A program made the translations under genes and the position numbers. A stretch of 64,000 nt of DNA, taken from contig BQKZ01000259.1 in NCBI GenBank assembly GCA_036244855.1, forward strand, positions 31,500 to 95,499. The letters run 5' to 3'. Source of the DNA: Temnopleurus reevesii (taxonomy: Eukaryota > Echinodermata > Echinoidea > Temnopleuroida > Temnopleuridae). Positions within the stretch are counted from its first letter, which is position 1. Each line of letters starts with the position of its first letter. Below the pieces are notes generated by a model. That model was not told where the DNA came from and ran no database searches. It saw only the letters and a list, made by a program, of their open reading frames with translations. Positions 10,926 to 23,879 of this stretch are shown here, in pieces.

Positions 10926-11281
10926 GTACTTGGCAAATGAAACCATCGGACCTCCAAAACTTCTTCCAAACTTCCAAACTAAAATAATCCCTCAGAACAT
11001 CCTTTCATGATATCCCAGACATGAAAATATCCTCTGAAAAATCACCGGATTTCCTAAAGCAATGCAAGAGATTATGGATATTAAGAGCAATTATGAGTCA
11101 AATGAGAAGAGGAAAGGGTCCCTGTGAGGTGAATTTGATGAATAAAGATTTCTCTGCTTGATATATCCTGTAGTAATGCTCTACCAATTGAGAACCAGAC
11201 ATGTAATTGGTCCTGAATCAGTAAGTTGAGCATTTCTATGTCTTGTTCTCATCTTCCTTTGTTTAGGAAAAAAAGAAGAAT

Positions 11282-11400
11282 AGGTTGGGTGCCCTCAACC
11301 AACCAAATGGCCCAACCTATTTATTTATTTATTTATTTATTTTGCTAATTCACTTCAGTTTTTAAAGATCACAGAAAAATTGTAGGAAACAAGAAAAATA
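11282..11400. mobile_element. TIR element, family B, fragment
   Basis: TTGGGTGCCCTCAACC followed by AATGGCCCAACC resembles the left end of the family B copy at 13028. One end only. A (TTTA)n microsatellite at 11318-11341 lies inside it. Confidence 0.5.
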
Positions 11401-13027
11401 TAACCTGAAAAATCAATTTTAGTAAACGGGAGAAGGATACATTGAACTGAAATGAAGAAACAAAACGAAACACTATTGATAATAATCTAATTGATTTATT
11501 TGTTTATATTTAAATTGCCATTAAAAGCACCTCTGGTTATCAAGCGATAACCTGTGTAGGTGGGTGTGTACGACGGGAAGGTTTGTCTAAAGCTTTTCTT
11601 TATCTTCCAAAGATTGTCTAATCAACTGCGTAGGAAGGAGGAAGATAAATCGGCCACAAATATTGAGTGTGCGAGACGATAGATAACATAATTTTTGTGT
11701 TTTATGAAGGTTTTATCGATAAGGAATGGCAAACTATGAATTTAATGGCACCTATTCGTCTCAAATTGTTTGCTGTGAAATTCAAGAGAGAGAGCAGAAA
11801 AGGATAGATTGTTTTATTATTTAAGTATTGGTGGGTTTTTTTAAAAATAAAATGAGCAATTTATGATTGTTCTGATATAGACTTTAAAACTCACTATTTT
11901 TGGCTTCCTTTGAAATATTAACTTTCCTTAACTTACCACCATTGATGCTTTTGCAATAAATCTTGGATTGCGAGCATGGGATTAAAAAAAGAATTTATGA
12001 ACTAATTAATTTAACATGAAGAAAATCATTTAATTAGTTTGATAATAATTGCAACCAGACCCCATTACTAAAACTTCTTATGTTAGTGTTTGATTTTGCT
12101 GAGGCACTTATTACAATTATGTTCAAATTTTTTACTCATTAAAAAAGGATTACAACATAGCTTAGTCAGAACTACATTAAGAGGCTCTGCACTCCTTTTT
12201 TATCAATAAATCTCTGAATTGCCTTTGAAGATAATTTGTATTTCCAGAAGAAAGTATGTAGTGCATTTACAGAATTACACAACCAACAATGATTATGAAC
12301 AGATTGGGGAAGGATTAGATATATTCTATTTTTTAATCTTTTGCCAGCATATTTAGATATTGGTCAATGGAAATCGAGAAAAATTAGTAAAATATGTATA
12401 TTTTGTATATTCACTTAGCAGGCCTTTGTATATCTTTTTAAGTAAATAGAGTTATAGTATATAGTTAATTTGGGTTCCGAATATCTATTGCCTTGTTTAT
12501 GAAGCAAGCCATGGAATTTTAATCCATTTCCAATTTGTCTGTCCAATGGGTGACCCATACCTGTTTTTAATTGGGTCAACCAAATATACCCTATTTCGAT
12601 ATAGATTACAAAAATATTATGGACAAAAACATCTATTACAACTGTTGTGATTACGAAGTTGACTTATCTCACTGACCTTTAATTTTGGCAGGCCAAAGCT
12701 TCTAAAATAAACTTTTGAAGATAGGTTTGCACAGGTTTGCTTGTTAGATGGTCATCTCTTGGTTCAACTACATGGTCAAGATTTCAGCCATGTCATGGGC
12801 ATCGTCTTGCACCTTCAGTAGTTAATGGGACCTATTGTGGAGTCTGAGCTAAAATCATTGATTGGAAAATGACAAATTGTCCAACCATGCACTCACCCCA
12901 ATTTTATCCTCCATTGTATATATTTTAATCTTTATTGGTATTAAACCACAAATTGCATGAGCAGAGATTAGAGAAATTATGTGGTCAGTAGTTTCGGCCA
13001 GGTGCTTCTTGCTTGTCAAGTTTAGGT

Positions 13028-13322
13028 AAAAAATAAACTGTTTGGGTGCCCTTAACTGACCGACCCTCTGAAAATGGCCTGACCCGATTTATTTTACTTT
13101 CACTCAAATTGAGAAATCAAAGGAAAATTACTAAAAAAAACATGTGGAATATAATATTAGGAGTCTTTTTAAGATGATATTTGACTTTTCATTCCCTTCC
13201 ATGTCTTATTTTCTTAGTGAATTGTGTGAACTATGTTATTTGAAAAAGAAAAAAACTTTTTCCGACCAACCAAAGCTAGTATTAAAAAATAGCATTTGAG
13301 GGCGTCCAAACAATTTTACTTC
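13028..13322. mobile_element. TIR element, family B, complete copy
   Basis: Left end AAACTGTTTGGGTGCCCTTA and right end ATTTGAGGGCGTCCAAACAA are imperfect inverted complements. An inner left motif GACCCTCTGAAAATGGCC recurs, inverted, inside the copy at 15145-15725. About 295 bp and non-coding. Confidence 0.75.
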
Positions 13323-14674
13323 TGGTTGGCCTTATTGAGGTCACACTTTACAGATCATATGGGAGGTGGGAGGTAGGTCTATGATCTGATGGACATTTTG
13401 GCATGTTGTTGTCGTCCATTTTTGACCGGCCATTTTAATTCCCCTGGAGCTACTTAACAGTAATATTGCTATTCTTTACAGTGCAACTGCATTGGCATGC
13501 ACATTTCGGTACCTGAGGAAAAGAAAATACCAGTAAAATCATAGACCCAGTACGGCTATGTCTGTTATTTTTGAAGAAAATCACAAAATGTCTGAAATAT
13601 TTGAAACCTATGTAAGGATTAGCTAATAGAGATAAGCCATAGATCTGACAAATTCATTTTAGAATTCGTGACCAAAAATAGATTGAAGATGCTGCATTTT
13701 ACAATTGTAAATTGAATAGCAGGTGTTTACATGTCTGTCTCATTTAAAAGGGTTGTATTTTCTTTTGACAGTTTAGCGGGGATCTTGAATGGATTGTGAC
13801 AGTTTGGAGGTCTGCACACAGTGTACAATAAATGTTCAAGCCTTTAAAGTGAATAGAGACCAATGAACAGGCATACAGTTATACGACTTCCCCTATTAAT
13901 CAAAAAATTCAGCTTTACAAAGTGTTCTATCCATATTGTAGACACTATTCTGTAGCATCCTGAAATATTATGTACAATTTGCTGCTTCATCATAGAATTG
14001 AATTTATAGAACAGTAAAGATGATATTGTCCTGGCTTTCGGGTTTCCTTGCCATCCCCTGTGTAAAATAGAGACTATTTAAAATATTTTATGAACAATAT
14101 TTTCCTGGTTTTTACACTATGCTCAGGCGGATTTTTTCCCTTAAATTTTGACATTCAATTACATTTTGTGTGATAGCATTTAATGAAGATGAAATATGTA
14201 ATTATCTCAGTTGTGATTTAATATTTATATGAAATGCATACTGAAATAATTTCATAGTTGTGGCTACAAATAAAGGGTGTATAGCTAAAACTAAATGTCA
14301 AGGGCAAATTTTAATTTTATGACCAATACAAACATTTATTACTTTTCAGAAATATAATTAGAAATACAGATGACTGATTTTATGATCAAATTTTGAGCTA
14401 TTAAATATTTCACAAATATAGTGAAATCCTTGTAATGCTTAGAAACCTATAAAAAAATTTGTACGACTAAAGAGAAATTGGGCGTTATATTGGCCCACAA
14501 AATTTAGAAGCATCTCAAATAGACAAACAAATTAGTGAATCTATGAGATAATTTCAGAATAATTTAGGGTTGTTTTATACAAGAAATACTGTGAGAAGGA
14601 TGACTTGCCAAATTTTAAAGCCACAACTTTCCAAGTATATGATGTGAATATCTTTTTAGATCAGCAACATATGA

Positions 14675-14857
14675 TACAGTCAAACCTGTCTATAGTGGCC
14701 ACTGTCTATAGTGACCACCTGTGTATAGTGGCCACTTACATTGATTACCTCCAGGTGAAAATACATGTTATAGAACCTGTCTATAGAGGCCACCTGTCTA
14801 TAGTGGCCACCTTTTCTGGTTCCCTTGTAGTGGCCACTATAGACAGGTTTGACTGTA
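14675..14857. mobile_element. TIR element with TACAGTCAAACCTG ends, copy 1
   Basis: Both ends read TACAGTCAAACCTGTCTATA inwards (the right end as its complement), followed by GTGGCCAC, giving about 28-bp near-perfect inverted repeats. Inside are further copies of the CTATAGTGGCCAC motif. A TA at each end fits insertion at TA, as for Tc1/mariner/pogo-type elements; ends of the form CAGTcaAACCTc are known from pogo-like MITEs. A 118-codon reading frame across it is a by-product. Confidence 0.85.
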
Positions 14858-14940
14858 TACCTTTTCCCCTTTTTGTTGTAAAAAAATTAAAATATTTCAC
14901 TAATGGAACAATATTGAGACATAAGATTATTGAAATAGTG

Positions 14941-15106
14941 TACAGTCAAACCTGTATATAGTGGCCACTGTCTATAGTGACCACCTGTGTATAGTGGCCA
15001 CTTACATTGATTACCTCCAGGTGAAAATACATGTTATAGAACCTGTCTATAGTGGCCACCTTTTCTGGTTCCCTTGTAGTGGCCACTATAGACAGGTTTG
15101 ACTGTA
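14941..15106. mobile_element. TIR element with TACAGTCAAACCTG ends, copy 2
   Basis: Same termini and almost the same interior as the copy 83 bp upstream, in the same orientation. It lacks one internal 'CTGTCTATAGAGGCCAC' unit of the first copy, which explains its shorter length (166 against 183 bp). Confidence 0.85.
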
Positions 15107-15144
15107 TTTACCTACTGGTTATATGAGTGGTACATATAAGCCTG

Positions 15145-15725
15145 GAAAAAATTGTTTGGAAGCCCTCAAATGTTATTTTTCAAGCATGGCATCATTAAAA
15201 AAAAAAAAAAATTGGAATTTTCTCTTATTTTTCTAGCACAATTTACACAAGTATGAAAATAATAATAATAATGAACGGCTTTTATATAGCGCTTATCAAC
15301 TCTCTATGAAGAATACTCTAAGCGTTCTACAATTGCAGCATTATTACCCTGGCTTTAGCCCGGCAGCCACTTCATTAGCGCAATTGGCATTTCAAGGAAT
15401 AAATATTCCTACGAGGTACCCATTCACCTCACCTGGATTGAGTGCAGCACAATGTGGATGAATTTCTTGCCATGGGTGCCATGGGTGGAACTCAACCTAC
15501 GACCCTCTGGTTGAAAGGCGAGAGTCATGACCACTACACCACGGCGCCTCCACTTGGAATGGAGTGAAAAGCCAACTATCATCTGAGAATGACTTTATAG
15601 GTTGTATTCCACATGTCTGTATCTAATTTTCTGTGATTTTTCAATTTGAGTGTGGAAGAAAAAAAAAGAAAAGGTCGGGCCATTTTCAGAGGGTCTGTCG
15701 TTTGAGGGCTTCCAAATAACTTTTT
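15145..15725. mobile_element. TIR element, family B, interrupted by a SINE
   Basis: Left end ATTGTTTGGAAGCCCTCAAA and right end TTTGAGGGCTTCCAAATAAC are inverted complements over about 20 bp. The inner right motif GGGCCATTTTCAGAGGGTC is the complement of the motif at 13057-13078. A minus-strand SINE occupies 15258-15553. Without it the element would be about 285 bp, the same size as the copy at 13028. Confidence 0.8.
15258..15553 (-). mobile_element. tRNA-derived SINE, full length, nested
   Basis: Read on the minus strand it begins GGAGGCGCCGTGGTGTAGTG, with an A-box-like TGGTGTAGTGGT. A B-box region that has decayed follows, then a conserved body (CATTGTGCTGCACTCAATCC), and it ends ...GCGCTATATAAAAGCC with a TTATTATTATT tail. 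This is a tRNA head, body and LINE-like 3' end. Confidence 0.85.
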
Positions 15726-15767
15726 GTCAATCATGTGTATGGGTAGGAACTGCAAAAGCTTTTATAT

Positions 15768-16175
15768 GTAACAATATTTAGACTTGAGATTATCCACCTT
15801 GTCTATTTACCTGTTTATAAGAACAGTATATAAAATTCCCACTTTTATTTTGCTGTACATACATTTAAACTTCAAAATCTTTCATACAAAATAACTTTTA
15901 TAACAGGGGATTATCCGACTGGTATATTTGCCCGTAGTTTATAGGAACACCATATATATTTCCCTCCTTTATATTTCCCCCCATATGTAAACTTTGGAAA
16001 ATTCTTTACAGAACACAACATTATCCAAATGGTATATATTTACCATTTGCCTCTTGTTTAGGAGCAACTATTCTGTAGAAGAGTTCTCCCTTTTTTATGA
16101 ACTTCAGAAGCAGTCTGATGGAACAACATTGAGGCTTGGGATTATCCCAGTTAGATATTTATTTGGTGCTGTCTG
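15768..16175 (+). repeat. Degenerate tandem repeat, ~115-140 bp unit
   Basis: Successive segments share the order: GATTATCC(a/g)...TATATTT(a/g)CC, GTTTATAGGAACA, TATAAAATTCCC, TTTTAT, AAACTTCA. Visible copies start near 15790, 15907 and 16020, with a last partial one near 16138. Identity between units is low, so limits are approximate. Confidence 0.55.
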
Positions 16176-16439
16176 ATACCCTTAAACAAACCCCTCGAAG
16201 GTTTGAATTTAAATCCTTGTATACAGTCTTCCATCACAGACCGAGGGGTAGTTTTAATTATCCTTTGCTTCCATTGACTGGAGTACAGTGCTTTCACCCC
16301 TGATAGCATTTCATTCACAACAATGTACTTTTTAAGAAAATTGGGACGGTAACATTGTGGACCGTGGTATCAGTAGAAGGTTCCATGGTAGCATTCTGGC
16401 AAATACTTTATAATCTGATATTTTCTGTTTTTTTCCTTG

Positions 16440-16600
16440 AATTTTGCACTCCCAGCCGCCTGAAAATGTCCACTTGATATGATGCATATTCATATAAATA
16501 CAAATGCTGTCAAAAAAAGCAAAAATAACAACAAGCTAAAATGTACCAACTGGTCAAAAAACACAAAAATATTGGCTCATACAGTAGCTTGTAGAATGGA
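16440..16600. repeat. Dispersed repeat with TTTCGC/GCGAAAA arms, copy 2 (partial)
   Basis: GAAAATGTCCACTTGATATG, then GATGCATATTCAT, GCTGTCAAAAAAAGC, AAAATAACAACAAGC and CAACTGGTC appear in the same order as at 10760-10860. Confidence 0.5.
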
Positions 16601-17649
16601 CAAGAATATGTTTCTGGCACCCATTACAACCAGCCTTCCCCTCCTCAGGCCCCCAAAAGAAGAATTAGTGCAAGAATTTAGCCATGAAGGCTAACAAGTC
16701 CCTTACTTAACACCCCCCCCCCCAAAAAAAAAAAATGAATAGCAATGATGGAATAAAATGTACAACTCCCCATAATTGCATAATTGTTTTCAATGTTTTT
16801 TAATGATTTTTAAGGTGGGGGAGATAGCACCCCAGGGATTGTTATGATTATGATCATCAGTGAAACTAAACAAACAGCATTTCAAAATGTGGCCACTGTG
16901 CACACATGCGTGGGGGGGGGGGGGGGAGCATGGCAAAACTGGCAATGCTTTTGGTCATTATGAATTTTAATCCATTGATAACTAGAACGTTGTACTTGTA
17001 CAAAGTCTAAGGGAATTACAGAATTCAGTAGTCAACAGGTTAAAGAATATACTTCACATTCAAATCTATAGCCAAACATATGTTTTGTCTGGTATGTAAG
17101 TTAAACTTTTCCAGAAGTGATTGCCTCCTTCACAAATCCTCAGGAAAACAGGATCAAGGGGAGAAGTGAACGACCTACATTCTATCTCAACTCTTCAACT
17201 TTACATACCACTTCAAATCTAAAGTTTCAGATTTTCTTTTATTCCATGTTTCCTCTTAGAAATTGACTTTTTTGACAAAATAAGTCATGCTTTCTGACAT
17301 TTACGAAAATGTATAATTATTTCATGGCTAGTTTTCAAGCAATTTTGATGAAGTTTTGGATATATGGTTATGCAAACAGAATCACTGATTTTGCAAATCA
17401 ATTAACTTTTTAAAAATAAATGTCCAAGTTACATGATGGTCATTCCTAATGGCTTGTTTCCAATTTAAAGAATTCTTTGCACTGAGCCACTTGTATTCTG
17501 AGCTTTTATAGTGGCAAGAGGGACTAAATGATTCTAACTTGCACTGTACATATAGGAGTATCAATTCTCATTTCAATTGGTATGAATCTACAATGAGATG
17601 ACTTTGCAGGCATAAATATTCAGAATTGAATGATAAATGGCTCAAAACT

Positions 17650-17724
17650 TGAATTCTCTCTCTCTCTCTCTCTCTCTTTGCAAGAGCCATGTTTTTTCAT
17701 GTGCAAGAGCCATGTTTTTTCATG
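17650..17724. repeat. CT microsatellite and 23-bp tandem duplication
   Basis: A (CT)n run (about 17654-17677) is followed by two identical 23-bp units, 17679-17701 and 17702-17724, each TGCAAGAGCCATG followed by TTTTTTCATG. Confidence 0.9.
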
Positions 17725-19382
17725 TACTAGATCGGCTGGATGTCCTGTAATCGATATACATAAGCCTAATAATGTTTGTAACAAAAATCACAACATTCTA
17801 AAATCCAAGTTGATACTAACTTTGGCATTGATTGAAATATCCATTCATGTGCAGATTTAGACTGGGGAATAAGTAAACTATTTAAAATAGATGCCTTTCT
17901 CAAGTTTTCTGAACTTGCAATCTAGTATAGGGAGAGTGAGTGATGGATAGTCTTAATCCTCTTATTTTACACCTGAAGGATTAACCTCTTTCTGGCTGTA
18001 ATTGTGCCATGTGTGAGGTTTGCTAGTCACCTGTCAAATGTACGCAGAGTAGAGTTCTGCAAGGTGACATTCTCTAGAAAATATGTTTTGGTTTTTGTCC
18101 TCCTTTCCCTCCGTCTTAGGGGGCTGCACATTCCACTATGCTGATCTGGATCTCAATTTGGATCCTGATCGACCCTGATCTGGGGGATTCTAGGAGATCA
18201 GGGAGAGTTTTGCAGCATCACTTACATCCTGCAACATTGTAAAGACAGTGTTGCGGACGATCGGGATTGGTGCGGACATCTGGTCAGCTGGGGGAGAGAT
18301 TTTGATTACATTCAAAATTTCTTCTTGATATTTTGATCAAATATATGGATGGTGATCCATATCAATAGTAAATGGTGTCCGCACTGCAAATTACTTGGCT
18401 CCTGAAATCGCTGTTTCAATGTAGAAGTCATGATCACGGTAATTCATCATTGTGCGACCATCCCTAGTATGTCTATGGTTGATCATTGAATCCTTCCCTT
18501 CACTTCCCCCCTCTCTCTCTCTCTATGCTATCAGTCTATTTCTTTCCCTTTCTCTCATTCTCTTTCTGCCCTTTGCTTTCTATTGTCATCTACATCCATC
18601 CTATTCAATTTGATCATATTCCTAATCTGTCCCCTTTTTCCATGATTATACCTTTAAAGTGGTGTACAAAAAATGCATGATGTCATACATTCAGCCGTCA
18701 AAAGCATGTATTTGGTAAACTTTCAAACAGATGACAAATTCCCAGATTTTCTCAAATTTGTGTGGCTATTACGTCAACAAGTGGCTACAGACAATTTTTG
18801 CTGAGTATCGTACATCATAATGATAATAGTTTAATAAGAATTGGATGCTTTGTATATAAACATGCCTCTGGTGATTTTCATAGAATGATTCCACTTGTCC
18901 ATGCCTCATTAGCTATCTAATGTACGTCAAATGAGCCGATATTATCACTGCACCTAAATATGATGGATGGAATACATTGTGAGAATACTTAGTTGCTTGG
19001 TGTTTTTTGCCATTATTAGTATCACATATGTCTCTGTCATTTGGAAATAACTACTGCACCCTTTTTTGCAGTCTTACGTTAAAGGAAGTCGACTTCCATC
19101 TGTACTTTTCAGAGGTTTTGAAAAAGATCACTAATTCTGGTCTGGACAAACTAGCCCGATCAGAACCAGTCAAAGCTAAATTGTAGTGCAGACCCAATCA
19201 CTGGGCTGATTCACTGAAAAGATCCTGAGATGCAAAGTGAATTCAAAACTGCATGGAGTCTGGGTTGTACCATAGAGGTAATGGTTGTACCAAAAGGGTT
19301 CTTGTATTTTCAATCTAAATTGCGAGGAGCAGAGAAATAAACTCGAGCTCACTTGGGATAGTGCACACAGGGTTATTGAATC

Positions 19383-19901
19383 TTAAAGTCCAAGTACAGT
19401 TTTGGTAAAAGCCAATATTTTTATCGCCAAATTTTGTCTTCAAATCTACTTAAAAAGAAACATGATATCATGAACATGTTGTACAAAAGATTGTACGAAA
19501 AATTAACAAGTTTTGGAAAAGTTATAACCTAAAGTGTGGAAAATATTTTAGCGTCGTAGCCCCCGACGCTAATTCAATATTTTCTTTCTTGATAAAGGAC
19601 AGCTTCTCATGAACAGAAATGGATGAAAATGTCAGAATTTATTCTTTATGTATTCCTTTTTAGCATGCTTTAATAAAATCTTGGAAATAATTTTGTATAT
19701 GCCCAATAAGAAGCAAAATATTGTTATAACCAAGAGAGGGCGCTAAATACGATTTAACGGTCAAATTCAAATTTTCAAAAGAATTCGCTCGTAGAAAATT
19801 ATGCTATGATCTTGAAATGTGTATACAAACTATATGTCATGGTATATATTCCCAAAATTCACATTTCTTTAATCTTTACCAAAACTATACACGGGCTTTA
19901 A
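19383..19901. mobile_element. Non-autonomous TIR element with TTAA ends, family C
   Basis: Left end TTAAAGTCCAAGTACAGTTT and right end AAACTATACACGGGCTTTAA are inverted complements over about 28 bp with few mismatches. TTAA sits at both outer ends, the target duplication used by piggyBac-like and some Kolobok-like elements. About 520 bp without coding capacity. A diverged partial copy lies at 41055-41560. Confidence 0.75.
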
Positions 19902-20597
19902 AGAAAATTCGAGAGGAGGGTTAATTGGGAGGAAAATCAATACAAAAAACTCAGGCTAGTGAACCGTCGGCTTTACAAAGTCCAAGCAAAATTCAATATC
20001 TGTAGTTTTCACAGTGCATTTAGACTTTTCTTACCAGAAATGTAAACATGATCTCTTTTTGTCTCAAAAGTTTCTCTTAGAATATAAAGCAGCAAAGCGA
20101 TAATGGATTATAAGATATTCTTATAGAAGTAAAATAAGTACTAAGTTCATATTTCGAACTCATCCAAATCATTATCATCTATCGTGGTATATGTGCTTAC
20201 ATTATTTGAAGAAAAAAAAATGTTGAAAATGAACATTCCTCTTCTGCACTGTAAAAGAGACTGGGTCTGCTTCTCTTCAGAAAAGGTTAATCCACAGTTC
20301 AGAATCCAGATCTACACTTTAGAATTATTTTCCTTTGAAATAGATATGATGTTGTATGCTGGTATAGCTGCAGAATTCCATGTTCAGAACATCCCATTGT
20401 GCATGAATGAATTCTGTCTTTCATTTGGGGCATTCGCACTACGGCAAATTTCCACGATCCTGACATTTATGTACAAAAAGTATCAATGTCAGGATTGTGG
20501 TAATTTGTAGCGTGGACATGTTTTTCTGGTGATATAGATCGCTTTGGAGTGTGATTATTCGGAAATATCACCTTGTCGACCATAGTGCGAATGGCTG

Positions 20598-20815
20598 GGT
20601 GATTTGGAATTTGGAATTTATTCATTTGAATGTCATCGACATGTACAGCCAACATTTTGTTCTGATTACATTTTTTCATATACATTGTGTTAAGTTAAGC
20701 AAATTATACAAACTAAAGAAAATATGAATGATTTGATTACAATAATAAAACAATTATATGTTAAATAGAAAAAATATTTGACAACAAAAGACATAATTAT
20801 TTTCTAAGCGCTTTA
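20598..20815 (-). mobile_element. Retroposon 3' end with (AATTCCA)n tail, copy 2
   Basis: Reverse-complement match to 3725-3942 over its whole length, with landmarks such as ACAAAATGTTGGCTGTA and GTCGATGAC. The TTTGGAATTTGGAATTTATT tail lies at the left. On the minus strand it begins with TAAAGCGCTTAGAAAATAAT. Confidence 0.7.
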
Positions 20816-21112
20816 CAACTTACATTGATTTGTAAATCAATGTATTTAATGACCCAGCAATACACAGCACATTATGTGGGTATATTTGTGCAGTAATTGT
20901 TTCATCCAGTGATCATTTCATCCAGTGATCATTGTCCTTAGTTTCTATGAAGTATTATGCCATATAATTTTGTTTTATATGTAAAAAATTTTGTTTAATT
21001 TGATTCCCTTTATAAAACTACTTGGACACTGATGTGCAGTGTGTTCTTGTTTGTCCATCAAGCCTTCAGATTCGGATCGCGATTTGAATCACCTCTAGCG
21101 CAAATATTACAT

Positions 21113-21397
21113 GAATAACATAATAATAGTGCAATTTATATACCGCACGTATCTACTCTGCTGTGTGATCAAGGCGCCTTGCATTATTACCCTGGCTTTA
21201 GCCTGGCATAAACCCACGCATATGGCATTTCAAGGAATAAATATTCCTGCCAGGTAACCATTCACCTCACCTGGGCTGAGTGCAGCACAATATGAATGAA
21301 TTTCTTGCTAAAGGAAATGAACGCCATGGGTAGGACTTAAACTGTGGACCTCTGCATGAAAGGCGAGAGTCAGAACTACTACACCACAACACTTCCA
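21113..21397 (-). mobile_element. tRNA-derived SINE, near full length
   Basis: Minus-strand copy of the family at 15258. The tRNA-like head (GTGTTGTGGTGTAGTAGTTC on the minus strand) is at the right and the body includes GAATTCATTCATATTGTGCT. The 3' part includes AGTAGATACGTGCGGTATAT and then a TTATTAT tail at 21116-21126. Confidence 0.8.
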
Positions 21398-21954
21398 CAA
21401 CGTTTAGTGCGAACGATACGTGGATTACTTAGATGTTTGGATCGCGATACAAATCACCTTGATTTTCATAGTGCAAATGCCCCTCTTATGTTTGTGTTGC
21501 TCCAGATTACCCATGATATACATGAGTAGGACATGATGGAATTTGTACTCGATTATTGTGAAGTCGGCTTGATAAATAACCCCTGCAAGCATGAAATTAG
21601 GAATGGGCGATGCTTTTTGTTTGCCCATGTGTCAAAAGTCGTCCTTTAGAATTGAGCCAACTCTCATTCTTTTTCACCTCTGTTATACAACACACTCATA
21701 TTTTCTTATCAACAAATGATGATAGGTCACTTTTAATATCTAATTGCAGTTACTTTCATAATAATCATAATTACTTTTGTGATTAATTTGTGCCTGATTG
21801 CAGCACTAAGGATGAGTGTCCACCTATGCAAGCAAAAAATGAATAAGAATAAATGGCGCTCATTTCTTAGACAAGGGGGTGGCAAAGGGGCTACAATTTA
21901 CTTTCCAAGAAAATGATGGGGGGAGGGGCCTGACTGCCTCAGCCCGTTGGATAG

Positions 21955-22195
21955 ATAATAATGAAACACTTTTATATAGCGCATAACACAATCATGCGTA
22001 AGCGCTTAAAAAACATAGAAAGAGATAAAGAAGTCACAGGAACTGGGATTATCAGTAGATTAGTTGTTTTTAAAGAGATATGTTTTCAAGTTTCTTCTGA
22101 ATTTTTCATATGGTGTAATATTTGTGAGGTAGTTTGGGAGGCTATTCCATAAGATAGATGTGGCATGTGAGAATGATCTCTCACCATATGATTTT
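21955..22195. mobile_element. Probable SINE-like retroposon fragment
   Basis: Begins ATAATAATGAAACACTTTTATATAGCGC, the complement of the GCGCTATATAAAAG-N-TTATTAT 3' end seen on other SINEs here. It continues with TGCGTAAGCGC and then a body unlike the tRNA-headed family. No tRNA head is recognisable, so this may be another family or an unrelated junction. Confidence 0.45.
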
Positions 22196-23879
22196 ATTTA
22201 TAATACAACCACAGACATGTTTAACTTCTATACATAATATTGTAAAATTATAGAATTGACTTGATGTGAATTGATGATGACGTCAATTTTTTGATGACGC
22301 TCCTCTGGACATTTGCGCCAAAGTAAATAGTGATTAAAGCACAATTAAACAAAAAATTCTGCAGGAAAAAAAGAAAATAAAATAAGAATGAACAGTGATA
22401 TGGTCAATTAAAAACTAAACCGAGGCAGAGAACTTCTGTTTATCTACAAAACTTTTCTGCTACATTAAGCAATTATTGGATGCTCGTGATTAAATGGGAT
22501 AAATGGCTCATTACATATGTCAGATTCAGTTCCATCTTTGTAATTAGACGCTAATAGGTTTGGGCATTTCGCAACTTGAGGTTGTAAACATATTTAAATT
22601 GAACTGTCTATTCTGAGCGAGAGCTTTATACACGAAAGTGTTTATGAATAACCTCCTGAATCTTACTCTCAGTGAATATATTTCTTCTATTTTCTAACAA
22701 CTGAATATTTCATGTGTGTGCACTTCATTTCCTTGTCATTTTGCTTATGATTAGATTCTGCTAGGATCGAAAGCTCATGTTCTTTTTTTTTTATTTTTTT
22801 ATTTATTTATTTTTTTTTTTACTTCATTCAACTGATTTTTTAGTAACTATCAGTGCAGTAGTGAAGAAAACTATGAAAGCCACTGATCGAATGAAGTAAA
22901 GAATGATATTACACTGAACAAATAAACAAAAGATACCTATTTTATAAACATTTATAAACATTTCTCTAGAAATAATTCTTGCCATAAAAGTACTATCACT
23001 TAGTAATTGTCAGATTGGAAGGAACTATAGTACCTAGGTAAGATTTCTCTTCCTTTTCATGTCATAACAAATCTAAAAAATGGGAGGGAAAAGTGTTTTA
23101 TGAGCATTGATATCACTTCATCATATTGTGCTATCTTATAGTAACATGCACCTTAATGGGGCGGATGGTTATCATCAAAGCATTTACATTTTGATCAGTT
23201 TTGATAACCTGCATGAAGATCTCAGATTTATACTAACTAGAATCTCAAATGGACATCGTATACTCGAACTTTGCATTTCGGCATCGTAATATTCTTGAAT
23301 GTAAGACCTTAGCGTGAGATCGATAAAACAATTTGGTATTCGAGAGGGCGGCTTAGATTGTTTCATTTATTCCAAATTTCTGTCACTGAGAAAATGATTG
23401 ATATGTAATTCAAACATTGATGACATAGTTTGTGGTCCATTTGGGGGCTAGAAGTGCAAGTATTGAATAAGAAGTGAAGGGGCATGATAGTGTGAGAGTT
23501 GTACACTTAATATGAAAAAATCCATGAGAGCCAAATGTGAGATTCAATATATCTTTTGCTATAAGAAACAAATCGTTTTGCATACTATTTGTATGTAAAT
23601 AGGAATTTGAATTCACATAATTCAACAGGATTTGCCTTAATCATTATACCAACATTAGTCAAATAGCCTAATGTGCTTTAATTTAGGGAAGTCAGTCAAA
23701 ATTTTAACACATAATCATTCCGTCCATCATGCCATCATTGGTAATTCTTATGCCTAGCACTAGTAAAGTTATTTCAGTTACAACCTGTATAAGCCTAATA
23801 TTCACTTCATTAACCAATGGCAACACTGATTTCAGTTTCTTTTTAAGAAATAGGAAATTCTGAATATCGTATCTTATGT

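Noticed and set aside
14605..14961. 118-codon reading frame with repeated VAT/HLSIVAT wording
   Set aside because: The repeats come from the CTATAGTGGCCAC motifs of the TIR elements, not from a protein.
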